A stretch of 64,000 nucleotides of DNA from Clostridium sp. CAG:571 (lineage in GTDB: Bacteria > Bacillota > Clostridia > TANB77 > CAG-508), in assembly GCA_000434015.1 (NCBI GenBank), contig HF999523.1, forward strand, positions 199,382 to 263,381. Reading direction: 5' to 3'. Under the pieces are notes generated by a model. It was given only the letters and a program-made list of their open reading frames with translations, was not told the DNA's origin and ran no database searches. A program made the position numbers and the translations under genes. This document shows positions 47,743 to 57,707 of the stretch, in pieces (position 1 is the first letter of the stretch; every line of letters starts with the position of its first letter).

Positions 47743-49840
47743 TTGAGTGGTAATTCCGAATTTTTAAAAGTAGCAATAATAGTGTTATTAGCTTTACTAT
47801 TTGGAATAATAATTGCTTATTTGGTAATTAGAAAATTAACAAATAAAGAAGAAGAAAAAGTAATAAAACAATTGCGCCAAGGAACAAAAGCAAAAAGTTT
47901 TTCTTTAGAAATATTATATCAAAAGCTATACATATATTATTTAAAAATACCGTTTATAAAAAGATATTTAGTAAAATTAAGAAGAAGATTAGAAATTATA
48001 AACGTACAAGATGAGTATCTAACAAGAAGGCAAACTGCTAAAATACTAACAAATATGCTTTTACTTATAGTGCCAGCAACTATATTAATTATATATTTAA
48101 ATAGAAATAATTATCTAATGTTGTTTATATTACTAATATCTGAAGTATTTTTCTTAGATTTGTATATAGATTCAAGAGTAGATAAAATAGATAACAAACT
48201 ATTAAAACAACAAGTAAACTTCTTTACAGATGTTAGACATAATTATCATGAGGTTAACATGGTAGAAGAGGCAATATATGATTGGTTGCAAGATGAAGAA
48301 GAAAAAGAAATTTCAAGACAAGGTGAAAAGATATATGAGATTTTAAACTCTGACGATCCAGAATCCGAACTTGAAAAATATTATGATATAGCACCAAATA
48401 GTTATTTAAAAGAATTTGCTGGAATATCATATTTAACTAAAGAATATGGAGATAGAAAAGATGCAAATGGAGCATCTATATATTTGAAGAATCTAAATCA
48501 TATTACAGAAGAGATGCAATTAGAATTACTAAAAAGAGATAAATTAGATTATACATTTCAAAGTTTATCTATAATTAGTATTTTACCAATGCTCTTTTTA
48601 GAACCATTAAAATATTGGGCTGTTAATCAATTTGGAATGACAGCAATTGAAGAATTTTATAATGGAAAACCAGGAATGATTATACAAATTTTAGTATTAG
48701 TAATTACTTTTATTTGTTATACTTTAATTAGAAAATTAAAAGATAATGGATCTACCAATAATATTAGAATAAAAAATGAAGAAAATCCATGGCAGAACAA
48801 AATATATAAAATACCAATTATAAAGCAGTTCGTACAATTATTTATACCGAAGAAAGGAACAAAAAACTACAGAAAAATAACAAATAAATTAAAAGATGCA
48901 GCAGCAAAAACAAAAATAGAATGGTTATATGTTAATAGAATAGCATTTGTTATATGTACATTTTTTGTTTCAATAATATTAACAATTTCGTTACATAGAA
49001 TAAGCATTAATTATGTATATACGGCTAAAACTACTGATTATGATGTGATAGGTAGTTTATCTGAAAGAGATAAAATAAAAGCAGAAGAACTAACTAAACA
49101 AGATAATGAAATTATAAAAATATTTAAAGGTAGGAAAAATGTAACTAATGTACAAATAAAAGAAATTTTAAAACAAACAGACTATTATAAAAATGCAACA
49201 GATCAGAAATTAGATGTAGCAGCTAAAAGAATTTATGATAAATTAAATATTGTAAATAGTGAATATTTACGGTTGGTATGAGGTGCTTGGATGTGTTATC
49301 ATAGCAGGAATATCATATATGGTTCCAATATGGCTTTTAACATTTCAAGTAAAAATGAGAGAACTAGAAAAAGAAAATGAAGTAATGCAATTCCAAACAA
49401 TCATTTTAATGCTAATGAATATAGAAAGAATTAATGTAGAAACTATTTTAGAATGGCTAGAAAGATATTCAAATATTTTTAAAGAGCCAATTAATAAATG
49501 TTTAAATAATTATGAAAGTGGTGCTTATGAAGCACTAGAAAATTTAAAAGAAGATGTTTCATATAAAGATTTAATAAGAATAATAGAAGGGCTTCAAGCA
49601 GCAGTTGAAAAAATTTCAATTAAAGATGCGTTTGATGAATTAGAAACAGAAAGAGAATATTATAAAGAAAAAAGAAAAGAAGCAAATGATAGATTAATTT
49701 CAAAAAAAGGATTAATTGGAAAAGCAGTAGGATTTACACCGATGATTGTATTATTTGTAGGATATTTAATAATACCTTTAATATATGTAGGAATAAAGAG
49801 TTTAACTGTTTCGTTTTCTTCATTATCTAGTATGACATAA
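47743..49840 (+). CDS. TadB/TadC-like (GspF) membrane protein, with a CGG +1 frameshift
   Basis: About 698 residues, the inner-membrane platform of the secretion system. N-terminal helix (9-28), helix pairs around residues 100-140 and 275-330, a helix near 400-425, then a C-terminal part with a helix at about 512-535 and two at 660-690. Codons 1-509 end N-S-E-Y-L; then CGG (49270-49272), then G-W-Y-E-V-L-G-C-V-I-I in the +1 frame. Read without the shift this would be two ORFs overlapping by 23 bases. The start is TTG 47743, behind AAAGGAGG at 9 bases; an in-frame ATG at 47722 overlaps that site. Confidence 0.82.
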
Positions 49841-49862
49841 AAAATAAAGGTTGGTGATTAAA

Positions 49863-50333
49863 ATGGAAAATGCATCAAAAACGCTTATAATAATTGGAGG
49901 AGTAATCATTTCCATTTTAATAATCAATTTAATAGTATTTAATTTTAACAAAATATCAACATTAAAAAAAGAAGAAAATAATGAAAAATATATAATGCAA
50001 GTTGTTGAATGGAATAAAAAATTAGAAGCATTTAACAGAAATAATTTATATGGAACAGATATAATGTCTATTGCTAATTTAATGCAAGATTACAACATAA
50101 AAAATAATACTGAGTATAAAGAAATGGAAATGACAGTAATAATAAGTAATGAAATAAAAAATGCAAAAGTTTTAAAAAAAGGTAGTTATAACTTAAGTAG
50201 TATTATACAATGTACAAAAAGTTTAACAAATGAGCAATCAGAAGAATTATATAACTTTAAAGTAAAAAAATTTAGGTGTACAAAAGTTGAATATGATGGC
50301 GAAAGAATTTATAAAATGCAATTTGAAGATTAA
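49863..50333 (+). CDS. Pilin-like protein 1 (MENASK family)
   Basis: 156 residues. N-terminal MENASKTLIIIGGVIISILI runs straight into a single membrane helix, followed by a hydrophilic domain. The same MENASK start recurs in three later genes. The short charged start and immediate helix resemble pilin-type subunits, but there is no clear prepilin leader. The start is ATG 49863 after a GGTTGGTGA site, 22 bases after the TadB/C gene. Confidence 0.6.
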   Translation: MENASKTLIIIGGVIISILIINLIVFNFNKISTLKKEENNEKYIMQVVEWNKKLEAFNRNNLYGTDIMSIANLMQDYNIKNNTEYKEMEMTVIISNEIKNAKVLKKGSYNLSSIIQCTKSLTNEQSEELYNFKVKKFRCTKVEYDGERIYKMQFED

Positions 50334-50362
50334 AAATTCAAAATGTGAGGAGGAAAGTCTCT

Positions 50363-50821
50363 GTGGAAAATGCATCAAAAGCACTAATTATGGCAGCAAG
50401 TGTAATATTAGGAATAATGATTATTACTTTTTCTGTTTTTATATTTGGAATATTTAAAGACTATAATGCTAAAAATACAAGTCAAATAGAAGAAAAAGAA
50501 GACAGTAGATTTAATTCCGAGTTTTTTAAATACTATGAGAATGGAAAAGATGTATTAAAAGTAACTCCACATGATATTGTATCAATTGCGAATTTTGCAA
50601 AAGAAAATAATTTAAAATATAGTTTAAATGAACCTAAAGAAAATTCATATTATGTAACAATAGATGTTTTAACTAAAAATGAAAAAATATATAACTTTGA
50701 AAAAAAATCACAAGATGAATATACAAGTTTTATAGAACAAAATAAAATATTTAAATGTTCAGAAATCAGAGTAAATAAAATAACTAAAAGAGTTGAACAT
50801 GTAAAATATGAAGAAATTTAA
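50363..50821 (+). CDS. Pilin-like protein 2 (MENASK family)
   Basis: 152 residues; starts with GTG at 50363 (V/M-ENASKALIMAASVILGIM) behind AGGAGG at about 10 bases. Membrane helix at residues 7-28, then a hydrophilic domain with SIANFAKENN, which resembles the SIANLMQDYN of protein 1, so the two are related in the C-terminal domain as well. Confidence 0.6.
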   Translation: MENASKALIMAASVILGIMIITFSVFIFGIFKDYNAKNTSQIEEKEDSRFNSEFFKYYENGKDVLKVTPHDIVSIANFAKENNLKYSLNEPKENSYYVTIDVLTKNEKIYNFEKKSQDEYTSFIEQNKIFKCSEIRVNKITKRVEHVKYEEI

Positions 50822-50842
50822 AAAAATTAGAAGGGTGTAATA

Positions 50843-51271
50843 ATGAAGCAAAAACTTATTGTAATTATATCAATATTTTTAATTATAATATTTGGAATTA
50901 CTTATTATATCTATAATCAAAATTTGATAAATGAAAAAGCATTTAAGAATAATAAAGAGTTAGAAAGTTATACTAAAAATGAAATTACAGGAACAGAATT
51001 AGTTACTTTAATTAATAAAGCAATAGATATAAATGAGACAAAAGCAGTAAAAAAAGATAACAATTTAAAATATATAGAAGATAGTACAAATTCAATAAAA
51101 ATGGATATAAAATTTTTAGAAAAAGATGATATTGTACAAATGGAATCTATTTATAATTTAGGAATAGAAGAATTTGTTAAATATTATTCTAAAAGAAAAT
51201 TTAAATGTACTGATATAAAATATCATAATAAAACAAAAAATATAAGTTATTTAAAATTTGAAGAAATATAA
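50843..51271 (+). CDS. Pilin-like protein 3 (divergent N-terminus)
   Basis: 142 residues. A basic start (MKQKLIVIISIFLIIIFGIT) and membrane helix, then a domain with TGTELVTLINKAIDINETKA and a conserved end FKCTDIKYHNKTK. That end resembles the FRCTKVEYDGERI and FKCSEIRVNKITK of proteins 1 and 2, so it belongs to the same family despite lacking MENASK. Confidence 0.55.
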   Translation: MKQKLIVIISIFLIIIFGITYYIYNQNLINEKAFKNNKELESYTKNEITGTELVTLINKAIDINETKAVKKDNNLKYIEDSTNSIKMDIKFLEKDDIVQMESIYNLGIEEFVKYYSKRKFKCTDIKYHNKTKNISYLKFEEI

Positions 51272-51334
51272 ATTGGATTATTAATTTTAGGTAAAACCTA
51301 TAATTATATAAATAAACTAAAGGAGGAAATAAAA

Positions 51335-51760
51335 ATGGAAAATGCATCAAAAGCTTTAATAATAGCAGGAGCAATAATATTAGCAGTACTAATTATAATA
51401 TTAGGAATGTATTTTTACAATCAAGCAGCAGGAGTTGGAAAAAGTGTAAATATGACAGAATATGAAATCCAACAATTTAACTCAAAGTTTACAATGTATG
51501 AAGGAGAAATTTCTGGTGCACAAGCAAAACAATTATGTGACGTAATTGAAAATCATAATGCTGCATATTCAAATGAACAAACAAAACAAGTTGCTGTTGC
51601 AGAAATTTCACAAGATGCTAAAGCAACAGATACTTCTAAAATTGGACAAGGAAGAGCAAGAAAGTCTTATATACAAGATGGCTTAAGATATAAAGTAACA
51701 ATTGGTTATGATACATCAACAGGTCTTGTATCTAATATTGGAATTCAAGCTATAAATTAA
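51335..51760 (+). CDS. Pilin-like protein 4 (MENASK family)
   Basis: 141 residues: MENASKALIIAGAIILAVLI, a membrane helix to residue 27, then NQAAGVGKSVNMTEYEIQQF and GAQAKQLCDVIENHN. Nearly identical in its N-terminal half to protein 5, so the two are recent duplicates. Strong site AAAGGAGG; probably a major subunit given its ribosome site and duplicated status (inference). Confidence 0.65.
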   Translation: MENASKALIIAGAIILAVLIIILGMYFYNQAAGVGKSVNMTEYEIQQFNSKFTMYEGEISGAQAKQLCDVIENHNAAYSNEQTKQVAVAEISQDAKATDTSKIGQGRARKSYIQDGLRYKVTIGYDTSTGLVSNIGIQAIN

Positions 51761-51810
51761 AATTGAAAACTACATTTTAGTTATATAGTTAATTTTTTGG
51801 AGGAAAATTT

Positions 51811-52254
51811 ATGGAAAATGCATCAAAAGCTTTAATAATAGCAGGTTCAATAATATTAGCAGTATTAATTATAGTATTAGGAATGTACTTTTATAATCAA
51901 GCTGTTGGAATTGGAAAAAATATAAATATGACAGAATATGAAATTCAAAGTTATAATTCAAAATTTATTAACTATGAGGGAAAAGTAAGTGGAACTAAGG
52001 CAAGAGAATTATGTGATGTAATAAAACAACATAACCTAGCAAATAGTACTAATAAAGGAACTGGAATAGTTGTATATTATAATCAAAACTATGATAGTAG
52101 TCAGAGTTTTACAGCTGTTACAGCATATGCAGGACTTAATACACAAGTAGATAGTGTTAAACAAAATTTAGGAACTGGAAAATTTTATGAAATTATATTA
52201 ATTTATGATAGTTCAAGAGGAATAGTATCAGCAATTAATTTTAAAGAATTGTAA
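51811..52254 (+). CDS. Pilin-like protein 5 (MENASK family, duplicate of 4)
   Basis: 147 residues: MENASKALIIAGSIILAVLI, NMTEYEIQSYNSKFINYEG and GTKARELCDVIKQHN align closely with protein 4. The C-terminal half differs (VVYYNQNYDSSQSFTAVTA). The differing C-termini on the same N-terminal anchor look like a subunit series. Behind GGAGGA. Confidence 0.65.
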   Translation: MENASKALIIAGSIILAVLIIVLGMYFYNQAVGIGKNINMTEYEIQSYNSKFINYEGKVSGTKARELCDVIKQHNLANSTNKGTGIVVYYNQNYDSSQSFTAVTAYAGLNTQVDSVKQNLGTGKFYEIILIYDSSRGIVSAINFKEL

Positions 52255-52269
52255 GGTATGTGATAAAAT

Positions 52270-52849
52270 ATGGAAAATGCAGTACATGGCTTAAAAATGG
52301 CATTTGGAGTGATAGTTTTTTGTTTAGCTTTAACTATTAGTTTTATGCTATTTGGAAAAATAAAAACAACTCGGAGATGCTATTTTTTATGCAAAAAGTG
52401 ATAGTTTATATTATGAACAAAAAGATTATGAAAATGAAAATCCTGTAATAAAACAAAAAAGGATAATTGGGGAAGAAACTGTTATTACTAATATATTTAA
52501 TTATCAGAGTTCAGAAGCAATTATTTATTTAAGAGAAGGTAATTATAATGATAAAACAGGTGAAGTATATAATATAAATAATGTGAAATTATATACTTCT
52601 AGTAAAACTTCAGAAGATATATATTGTTTTGATATACAAAAAGAAATAGAGAGAAAAGAAGATTGGACAAATAGTAAAGAGCAAATTAAAGAGCATACTA
52701 ATATTTTGCTTTATGGAGGGACATATGATAAAGTAGAATTTAAAGGTCTAATTGATACTATTTTTAAAAATAAAAAAATTGTAGAAGAAATTGGAAAGAC
52801 AATAATAAATGACGAAGAAAGAACTATTATTTATTATACCATTGTTTAA
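52270..52849 (+). CDS. Pilin-like protein 6, with a CGG +1 frameshift
   Basis: About 192 residues. MENAVHGLKMAFGVIVFCLA starts a membrane helix. Codons 1-34 end G-K-I-K-T-T; then CGG (52372-52374), and the +1 frame continues G-D-A-I-F-Y-A-K-S-D to 52849. Without the shift only a peptide of a few more codons would follow the helix. The extracellular part contains the segments YLREGNYNDK and LYTSSKTSED. A variant of the MENASK family. Confidence 0.75.
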
Positions 52850-52866
52850 AAATAAGGAGGTTATCT

Positions 52867-53388
52867 ATGGAAGATAGTGTGATTACAATAGTAGCAATAT
52901 TTTTAGCTGTAATACTAATGTTTATATTTCCATTGATGGCTGTTTCAGATAGATTAGACGATATATCTCAATTATCAGTTCAATCAGAAACATCTGAATT
53001 TGTAGATAGAATAAGAAAAAAAGGTGTTCTTACTAATGAAGAATATAATTCATATATTCAAACAGCAAGTTCTGGAGGAATTACTCCTTTAGATATAGAA
53101 ATTCAAATTCAAATATTAGACGAAAATCCTAATATTGAATCTAACAATGAAAATAAAACTAAAATAGGTGAGAATTTATACTATAATATATATACAAGTC
53201 AAATAGAAGAAAGACTAGGAAAAGATGGTAAAATTGTACTAAAAGAGGGAGATATTATAAGTGTAAATGTTAAAAATACAAACAAAACATTAGGACAGTT
53301 ATTAAGAAATGTATTTTATAGAGTATCAGAAGATACATACGAAATTTCGGCCTCTGATAGTGGAATAATATTAGTAGACGGAAATTAA
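52867..53388 (+). CDS. Membrane-anchored Tad-operon protein (TadE-like)
   Basis: 173 residues. MEDSVITIVAIFLAVILMFIF forms an N-terminal membrane helix, followed by SDRLDDISQLSVQSETSEFV, typical of the D-rich region after the helix in TadE/pseudopilin-like proteins. Extracellular part hydrophilic. Behind AAGGAGG. Confidence 0.55.
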   Translation: MEDSVITIVAIFLAVILMFIFPLMAVSDRLDDISQLSVQSETSEFVDRIRKKGVLTNEEYNSYIQTASSGGITPLDIEIQIQILDENPNIESNNENKTKIGENLYYNIYTSQIEERLGKDGKIVLKEGDIISVNVKNTNKTLGQLLRNVFYRVSEDTYEISASDSGIILVDGN

Positions 53389-53415
53389 TAAATAAAAAGA
53401 GAGAGGTGGGTAAAT

Positions 53416-54951
53416 ATGAAATTACAACATTTTGCAGTTATATTCGTAATTATTGTATTACCAATCTCTTTTTTATTATCTATGTTTATGCAATCAAAAA
53501 TAGATGAAATAAACTTAAAAGCAGAATATGATTCTAGAATAAGTGATGCAACATATGATGGGATAAAAGCTTTTGAATTAAATACAAATAATGAAAATGA
53601 GAAATTAACTATAAATCAAAAAGAAAAAGAAGTGAAATATGCAATAGAAACTTTTTATAAAACGCTTGCAAATAAATTTTCTTATAATGGATTAGATAGC
53701 AATTCTTTAAAAGATTATACTCCAGCATTATTATTTAACTTGTATGATGGTTTTTTTATTCAAAGTAAATATAAAAATGTAGAAAATAATAATTATGAAT
53801 ATGGAATAAGGCCATATGAAAAATATTCATGCAGATATGCAAAATCTGATAAATATGATTTTATTATTAATTATACATTAGATAATTATATATTGATTTA
53901 TGGAAAAGTAAATGGAGAAATAGTAAATAAATCTGGATATTTAATAGATATAAGAAAAATAGATGAAGATTCTAAAAATAGAATAGATTTAGGTGAAGAC
54001 ATTACAAGTCTTTATTATGATGATGCTAAAATAGAAAAAGAGACATTAAAAAATTATGAAATAAAATTGGAAAATAATAATGTTATACAAAAGGAAAATG
54101 TTTATGAAAGTACTAGTGCACTAGATTATTATAAAGAATCTTATAAATTTACAAAATGGGTAGAAAATGCATTAAAAGATATAAAACCTTCAGATGCTGT
54201 AGATGAAATAAGTGGGGGAAAAATTGATTTTTCTATAAATAAAACTATAGATAATGCAAATATTTTTGAAATTAATGATAATAATAATCCAGAAGAAAAA
54301 GATTCAGTATTTTATATGCATAAAGAAGCAGTAATCAGAAGAAAAGTAGAAAAAAGTTTAATATCTGCAATTGCAAATTATAACCAAATTTCCACATCTA
54401 ATTATGAATTTGTACTTCCAAATATAAAAGAAACAGATTGGGAGAAAATAACAAGTAGTATTAGTATGACTTCTTTTGTACAAGGTTTACCAATAAAAGG
54501 GAATTATTATAATAGTTATGTAACAGTATCTAGTAATAAAAATAAAGAGTTTACTAAAGAAAATGATTTAATAATACTTGCAAATGATGGAATGTATCAT
54601 ACAATTAATTGCAAAGAATTGATAAAAAAATCGAAAGATGATAGTAATTTTATAATTACAGCATATTCAAAAGCAAACTTATCTAGGAAAAAATTAAAAA
54701 TACAAGAAAATGGAACTACGTATTATTATTATCCACATATAGTAAATAATACTAAAAAGAACTTTTCAAATTGCTATAATTGTATTGTTAATTTATCTAA
54801 TGATTATGAATTATCTGAAATTATAGATGGAAAAATAACAGATGAAAATGGAAGTACATTATATAATAAAGATGATTTATATAATATAAGAAAGGTTTAT
54901 TTTACAAGTTTAGCAAGAGAAAAATATGATTGTATAAAAAATGCAGAATAA
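53416..54951 (+). CDS. Large membrane-anchored Tad-operon protein (TadG-like)
   Basis: 511 residues. An N-terminal helix (residues 6-24) then EYDSRISDATYDGIKAFELN, as in TadG-type proteins, and a large extracellular domain rich in Asn, Lys and Tyr with a C-X-X-C (NCYNCIVN) near residue 455. No von Willebrand domain seen. Probably the last structural gene of the secretion/pilus operon. The role is inferred from position only. Confidence 0.55.
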   Translation: MKLQHFAVIFVIIVLPISFLLSMFMQSKIDEINLKAEYDSRISDATYDGIKAFELNTNNENEKLTINQKEKEVKYAIETFYKTLANKFSYNGLDSNSLKDYTPALLFNLYDGFFIQSKYKNVENNNYEYGIRPYEKYSCRYAKSDKYDFIINYTLDNYILIYGKVNGEIVNKSGYLIDIRKIDEDSKNRIDLGEDITSLYYDDAKIEKETLKNYEIKLENNNVIQKENVYESTSALDYYKESYKFTKWVENALKDIKPSDAVDEISGGKIDFSINKTIDNANIFEINDNNNPEEKDSVFYMHKEAVIRRKVEKSLISAIANYNQISTSNYEFVLPNIKETDWEKITSSISMTSFVQGLPIKGNYYNSYVTVSSNKNKEFTKENDLIILANDGMYHTINCKELIKKSKDDSNFIITAYSKANLSRKKLKIQENGTTYYYYPHIVNNTKKNFSNCYNCIVNLSNDYELSEIIDGKITDENGSTLYNKDDLYNIRKVYFTSLAREKYDCIKNAE

Positions 54952-55016
54952 AATAATTATAGTTTTAGTTTAAAAATAAATAAAAATGGTTATCATAAAA
55001 TAAAGAGAGGTATTTT

Positions 55017-56272
55017 ATGAAAAGAATAAAACCAATTTTATTTATTTTTTTATTATTTGTAGTATATATATATGTAGCATATATAACGTTATTTCCCAAT
55101 AGTATAGTTTTATTTGAAGGAGAAAAAGTTAGTTTTAATAAAATTTTTGGAGTACAGATAAAGGAAACACAAAATTTTAAAGCTGATAGTATTAATAATG
55201 AAAGAACTATGCAGACAGCTACAAATTTAACAGAAAGTAGAGTTAATCAATTAGGAAGTACAAATTTAACATTAAATCTATTTAACACAATACCATTAAA
55301 ACAAGTAGAAGTTAATGTAATAAAAAAGACTAAAGTAATTCCACTAGGAAATGCTATAGGATTGAAATTGTATACAAATGGTGTTATGGTGGTTGGTATG
55401 TCTGAGGTACAAGGCGAAGATAAGAAAAATTATAAACCATATGAAAATAGAGATATTAAAGAAGGGGATATGATTGTAGAAGTTGATAATACATCAGTGA
55501 CATGTATCTCAGAATTAATAAATACAGTTAATAAATCAAAAGGCGAAGAAATGAAAGTTAAATATGTAAGAGATTCTAATACTAAAACTATGAATATAAC
55601 ACCAGTAAAAACTGGAGAAAATGAATATAAATTAGGACTTTGGGTAAGAGATGCTCAGCGGTCGGTGTTGGAACAGCATGTTTTTATGAGCCAGAAAGTA
55701 ATATGTATTGTGCATTAGGACATGGTATTACAGATGTAGATACAGGTGATATTGTAAATATTGCAAGTGGTGAATTAGTTGAAACTAAAATTGTATCTAT
55801 TACAAAAGGAGAAAAGGGGAAACCAGGAGAAGTAAGAGGAAATATAGAAACAGGTACAAAAATAGGAGGCGTTTCGAAAAATACTGCATTTGGAATTTAT
55901 GGAAGTATAAACGAGAAGAATAAACTAAATATGAATTCAAATGATGCAATAGAAGTGGCAATTAGAGATGAAATAAAACAAGGAGATGCAGAAATTATTT
56001 GCGAATTGGAAAATGGAAAAAAAGAGAGGTATAAGATTCAAATTCAAAAAATATATACTAGTAATAATTATGATAATAAAAGTATGATAATAAAGATAAC
56101 AGATGAAAAACTACTAGAAAAAACAGGAGGGATAATTCAAGGAATGAGTGGTTCACCTATTATACAAAATGGAAAATTTATAGGAGCAGTTACACATGTT
56201 TTGGTAAATGATCCAACTGTTGGTTATGGAGTATTTGCAGATATGCTTATAAAACAAATGAAGAGTACGTAG
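55017..56272 (+). CDS. spoIVB: SpoIVB serine peptidase, with two consecutive CGG +1 frameshifts
   Basis: About 417 residues. Secreted into the intermembrane space by the forespore, SpoIVB signals activation of pro-sigma-K processing, which BofA blocks. N-terminal helix (7-26), PDZ domain (about 95-190; AIGLKLYTNGVMVVG, EGDMIVEVDN), then an S55 peptidase domain with HGITDVDTGD and the nucleophile region QGMSGSPIIQNG. Codons 1-214 end V-R-D-A-Q. CGG (55659-55661) follows; after one Gly (GGT) comes a second CGG (55663-55665), then G-V-G-T-A-C-F-Y. Two skips give VRDAQGGVGT, matching SpoIVB proteins; one skip alone does not restore the frame. Confidence 0.92.
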
Positions 56273-56306
56273 ATTAGTTAATAAAATTTATAAAGTTATT
56301 TAAATG

Positions 56307-56340
56307 AAAATGCATAGAGTTTTGTACTTATGCATTTTTA
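56307..56340 (+). terminator. Terminator after spoIVB
   Basis: AAAATGCATA/TATGCATTTT stem with a T run. Confidence 0.8.
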
Positions 56341-56505
56341 TGTTATATTTTAAAAATAGAATAAAAGCATCTATGCTAAAAAAAATTAGTATGATATAAT
56401 AAAAATACATAAGTAATAATAAATCATTTTTTATAGAAGTGTAATAATGTTATTATATATTTATATGAAATAAAAATTGGAGAGTAAGAAGAAAAGAGGG
56501 AAATA

Positions 56506-57609
56506 GTGAAAAAATTTATAAAAAGATTAATTCTTTTATTAATAATATTAGGTTGTTTAATTGGTATATATTATTATAAAGATGAAACTGTAAAACAAAT
56601 ACAAAGCATTTCAGAAAATTTAAATAATTTAGAAATATTAGGTTTTACAGAAAATAATAATGAAATTTATAGTCAAGCAGAAATAGAAGAAATTATAAAT
56701 AGTACTCAAAATAATGTAAATGGTGAATATAAAGGGAAAATAGATAATTATTATTATAATCAGCTAAATTCAAATTCAAAAATAATTTATAGAGTGTTTA
56801 AAGATAATATAGAAAATTTAAAAACCGGAACATATGATATAAGATTACCATCTAAATTAGAAGAAACCTTAAAACAAGATGGTGGACAAGAAAAATTAAA
56901 TCAAGATTTTCAAGATGCTTGGGATGCTTTTAAATTAGATACACCAGAAATATATTATATCAATGTAAAGAAGATGTGTTTAATGACTAAAACAATAACT
57001 AGAGGATTAAAAGTAAATTATGAATTATATATACAAAACCAAACAAATGAAAATAGTTTAGCTGATGGATTTTATTCAAAACAAGATGTAGATGCTGCAA
57101 TGAGTAAAATTCAAAAAGTTAAAGAAGATATAGTAAAAGATATACCAAATAATGATTTCGCAAAAGTAGTATATGTACATAATTGGATAATTGACAATGT
57201 AAAATATGATGTTAGTTTAAATAAAGCAGATAATTCAAATATATATGGGGCTTTAGTAAAAAAAGAAGTAGTATGTGAGGGATATGCAAAAGCTTTAAAA
57301 TATTTATTAGATGAATTAAATGTTCCGTGTGTTTTAGTATGTGGAACAGGAATTGATGAAAATGGAGAAACAGAAAAACATGCTTGGAATTATGTGTTTT
57401 TAAATAATAATTGGTATGCAATAGATGCTACATGGGATGATCCTATTATAATAGGAAACGGAACAATAGATAATAAAATAAAATATAAATATTTTTTAAA
57501 AGGGGCCAATGAATTTTTCAAAAATCATACAGAAGATGGAAAATTAACTTCAAATGGAATTGAATTTTCCTATCCAGAGCTTAGTGATGAAAATTATAGA
57601 AATAAGTAA
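56506..57609 (+). CDS. Secreted transglutaminase-like protein
   Basis: 367 residues. N-terminal membrane anchor (residues 5-23), a helical middle, then a transglutaminase-like domain with the triad: Cys in VVCEGYAKALKYLLDEL (about residue 260), His in KHAWNYVFLNNNWYAIDATW, and Asp in DATWDDP. Such domains in clostridia are often peptidases or cell-wall proteins. GTG start at 56506 behind AAAGAGGG. Confidence 0.82.
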   Translation: MKKFIKRLILLLIILGCLIGIYYYKDETVKQIQSISENLNNLEILGFTENNNEIYSQAEIEEIINSTQNNVNGEYKGKIDNYYYNQLNSNSKIIYRVFKDNIENLKTGTYDIRLPSKLEETLKQDGGQEKLNQDFQDAWDAFKLDTPEIYYINVKKMCLMTKTITRGLKVNYELYIQNQTNENSLADGFYSKQDVDAAMSKIQKVKEDIVKDIPNNDFAKVVYVHNWIIDNVKYDVSLNKADNSNIYGALVKKEVVCEGYAKALKYLLDELNVPCVLVCGTGIDENGETEKHAWNYVFLNNNWYAIDATWDDPIIIGNGTIDNKIKYKYFLKGANEFFKNHTEDGKLTSNGIEFSYPELSDENYRNK

Positions 57610-57613
57610 AAAT

Positions 57614-57650
57614 AAAAAATAATGAGATTTTTATATTCTCATTATTTTTT
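57614..57650. terminator. Bidirectional terminator before murC
   Basis: AAAAAATAATGAGA/TCTCATTATTTTTT stem, between convergent genes. Confidence 0.85.
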
Positions 57651-57707
57651 ATTTATTAAAAAGTTATGAAATTTTATATATTTTTATTATATTTATAGTA
57701 TAAATGA

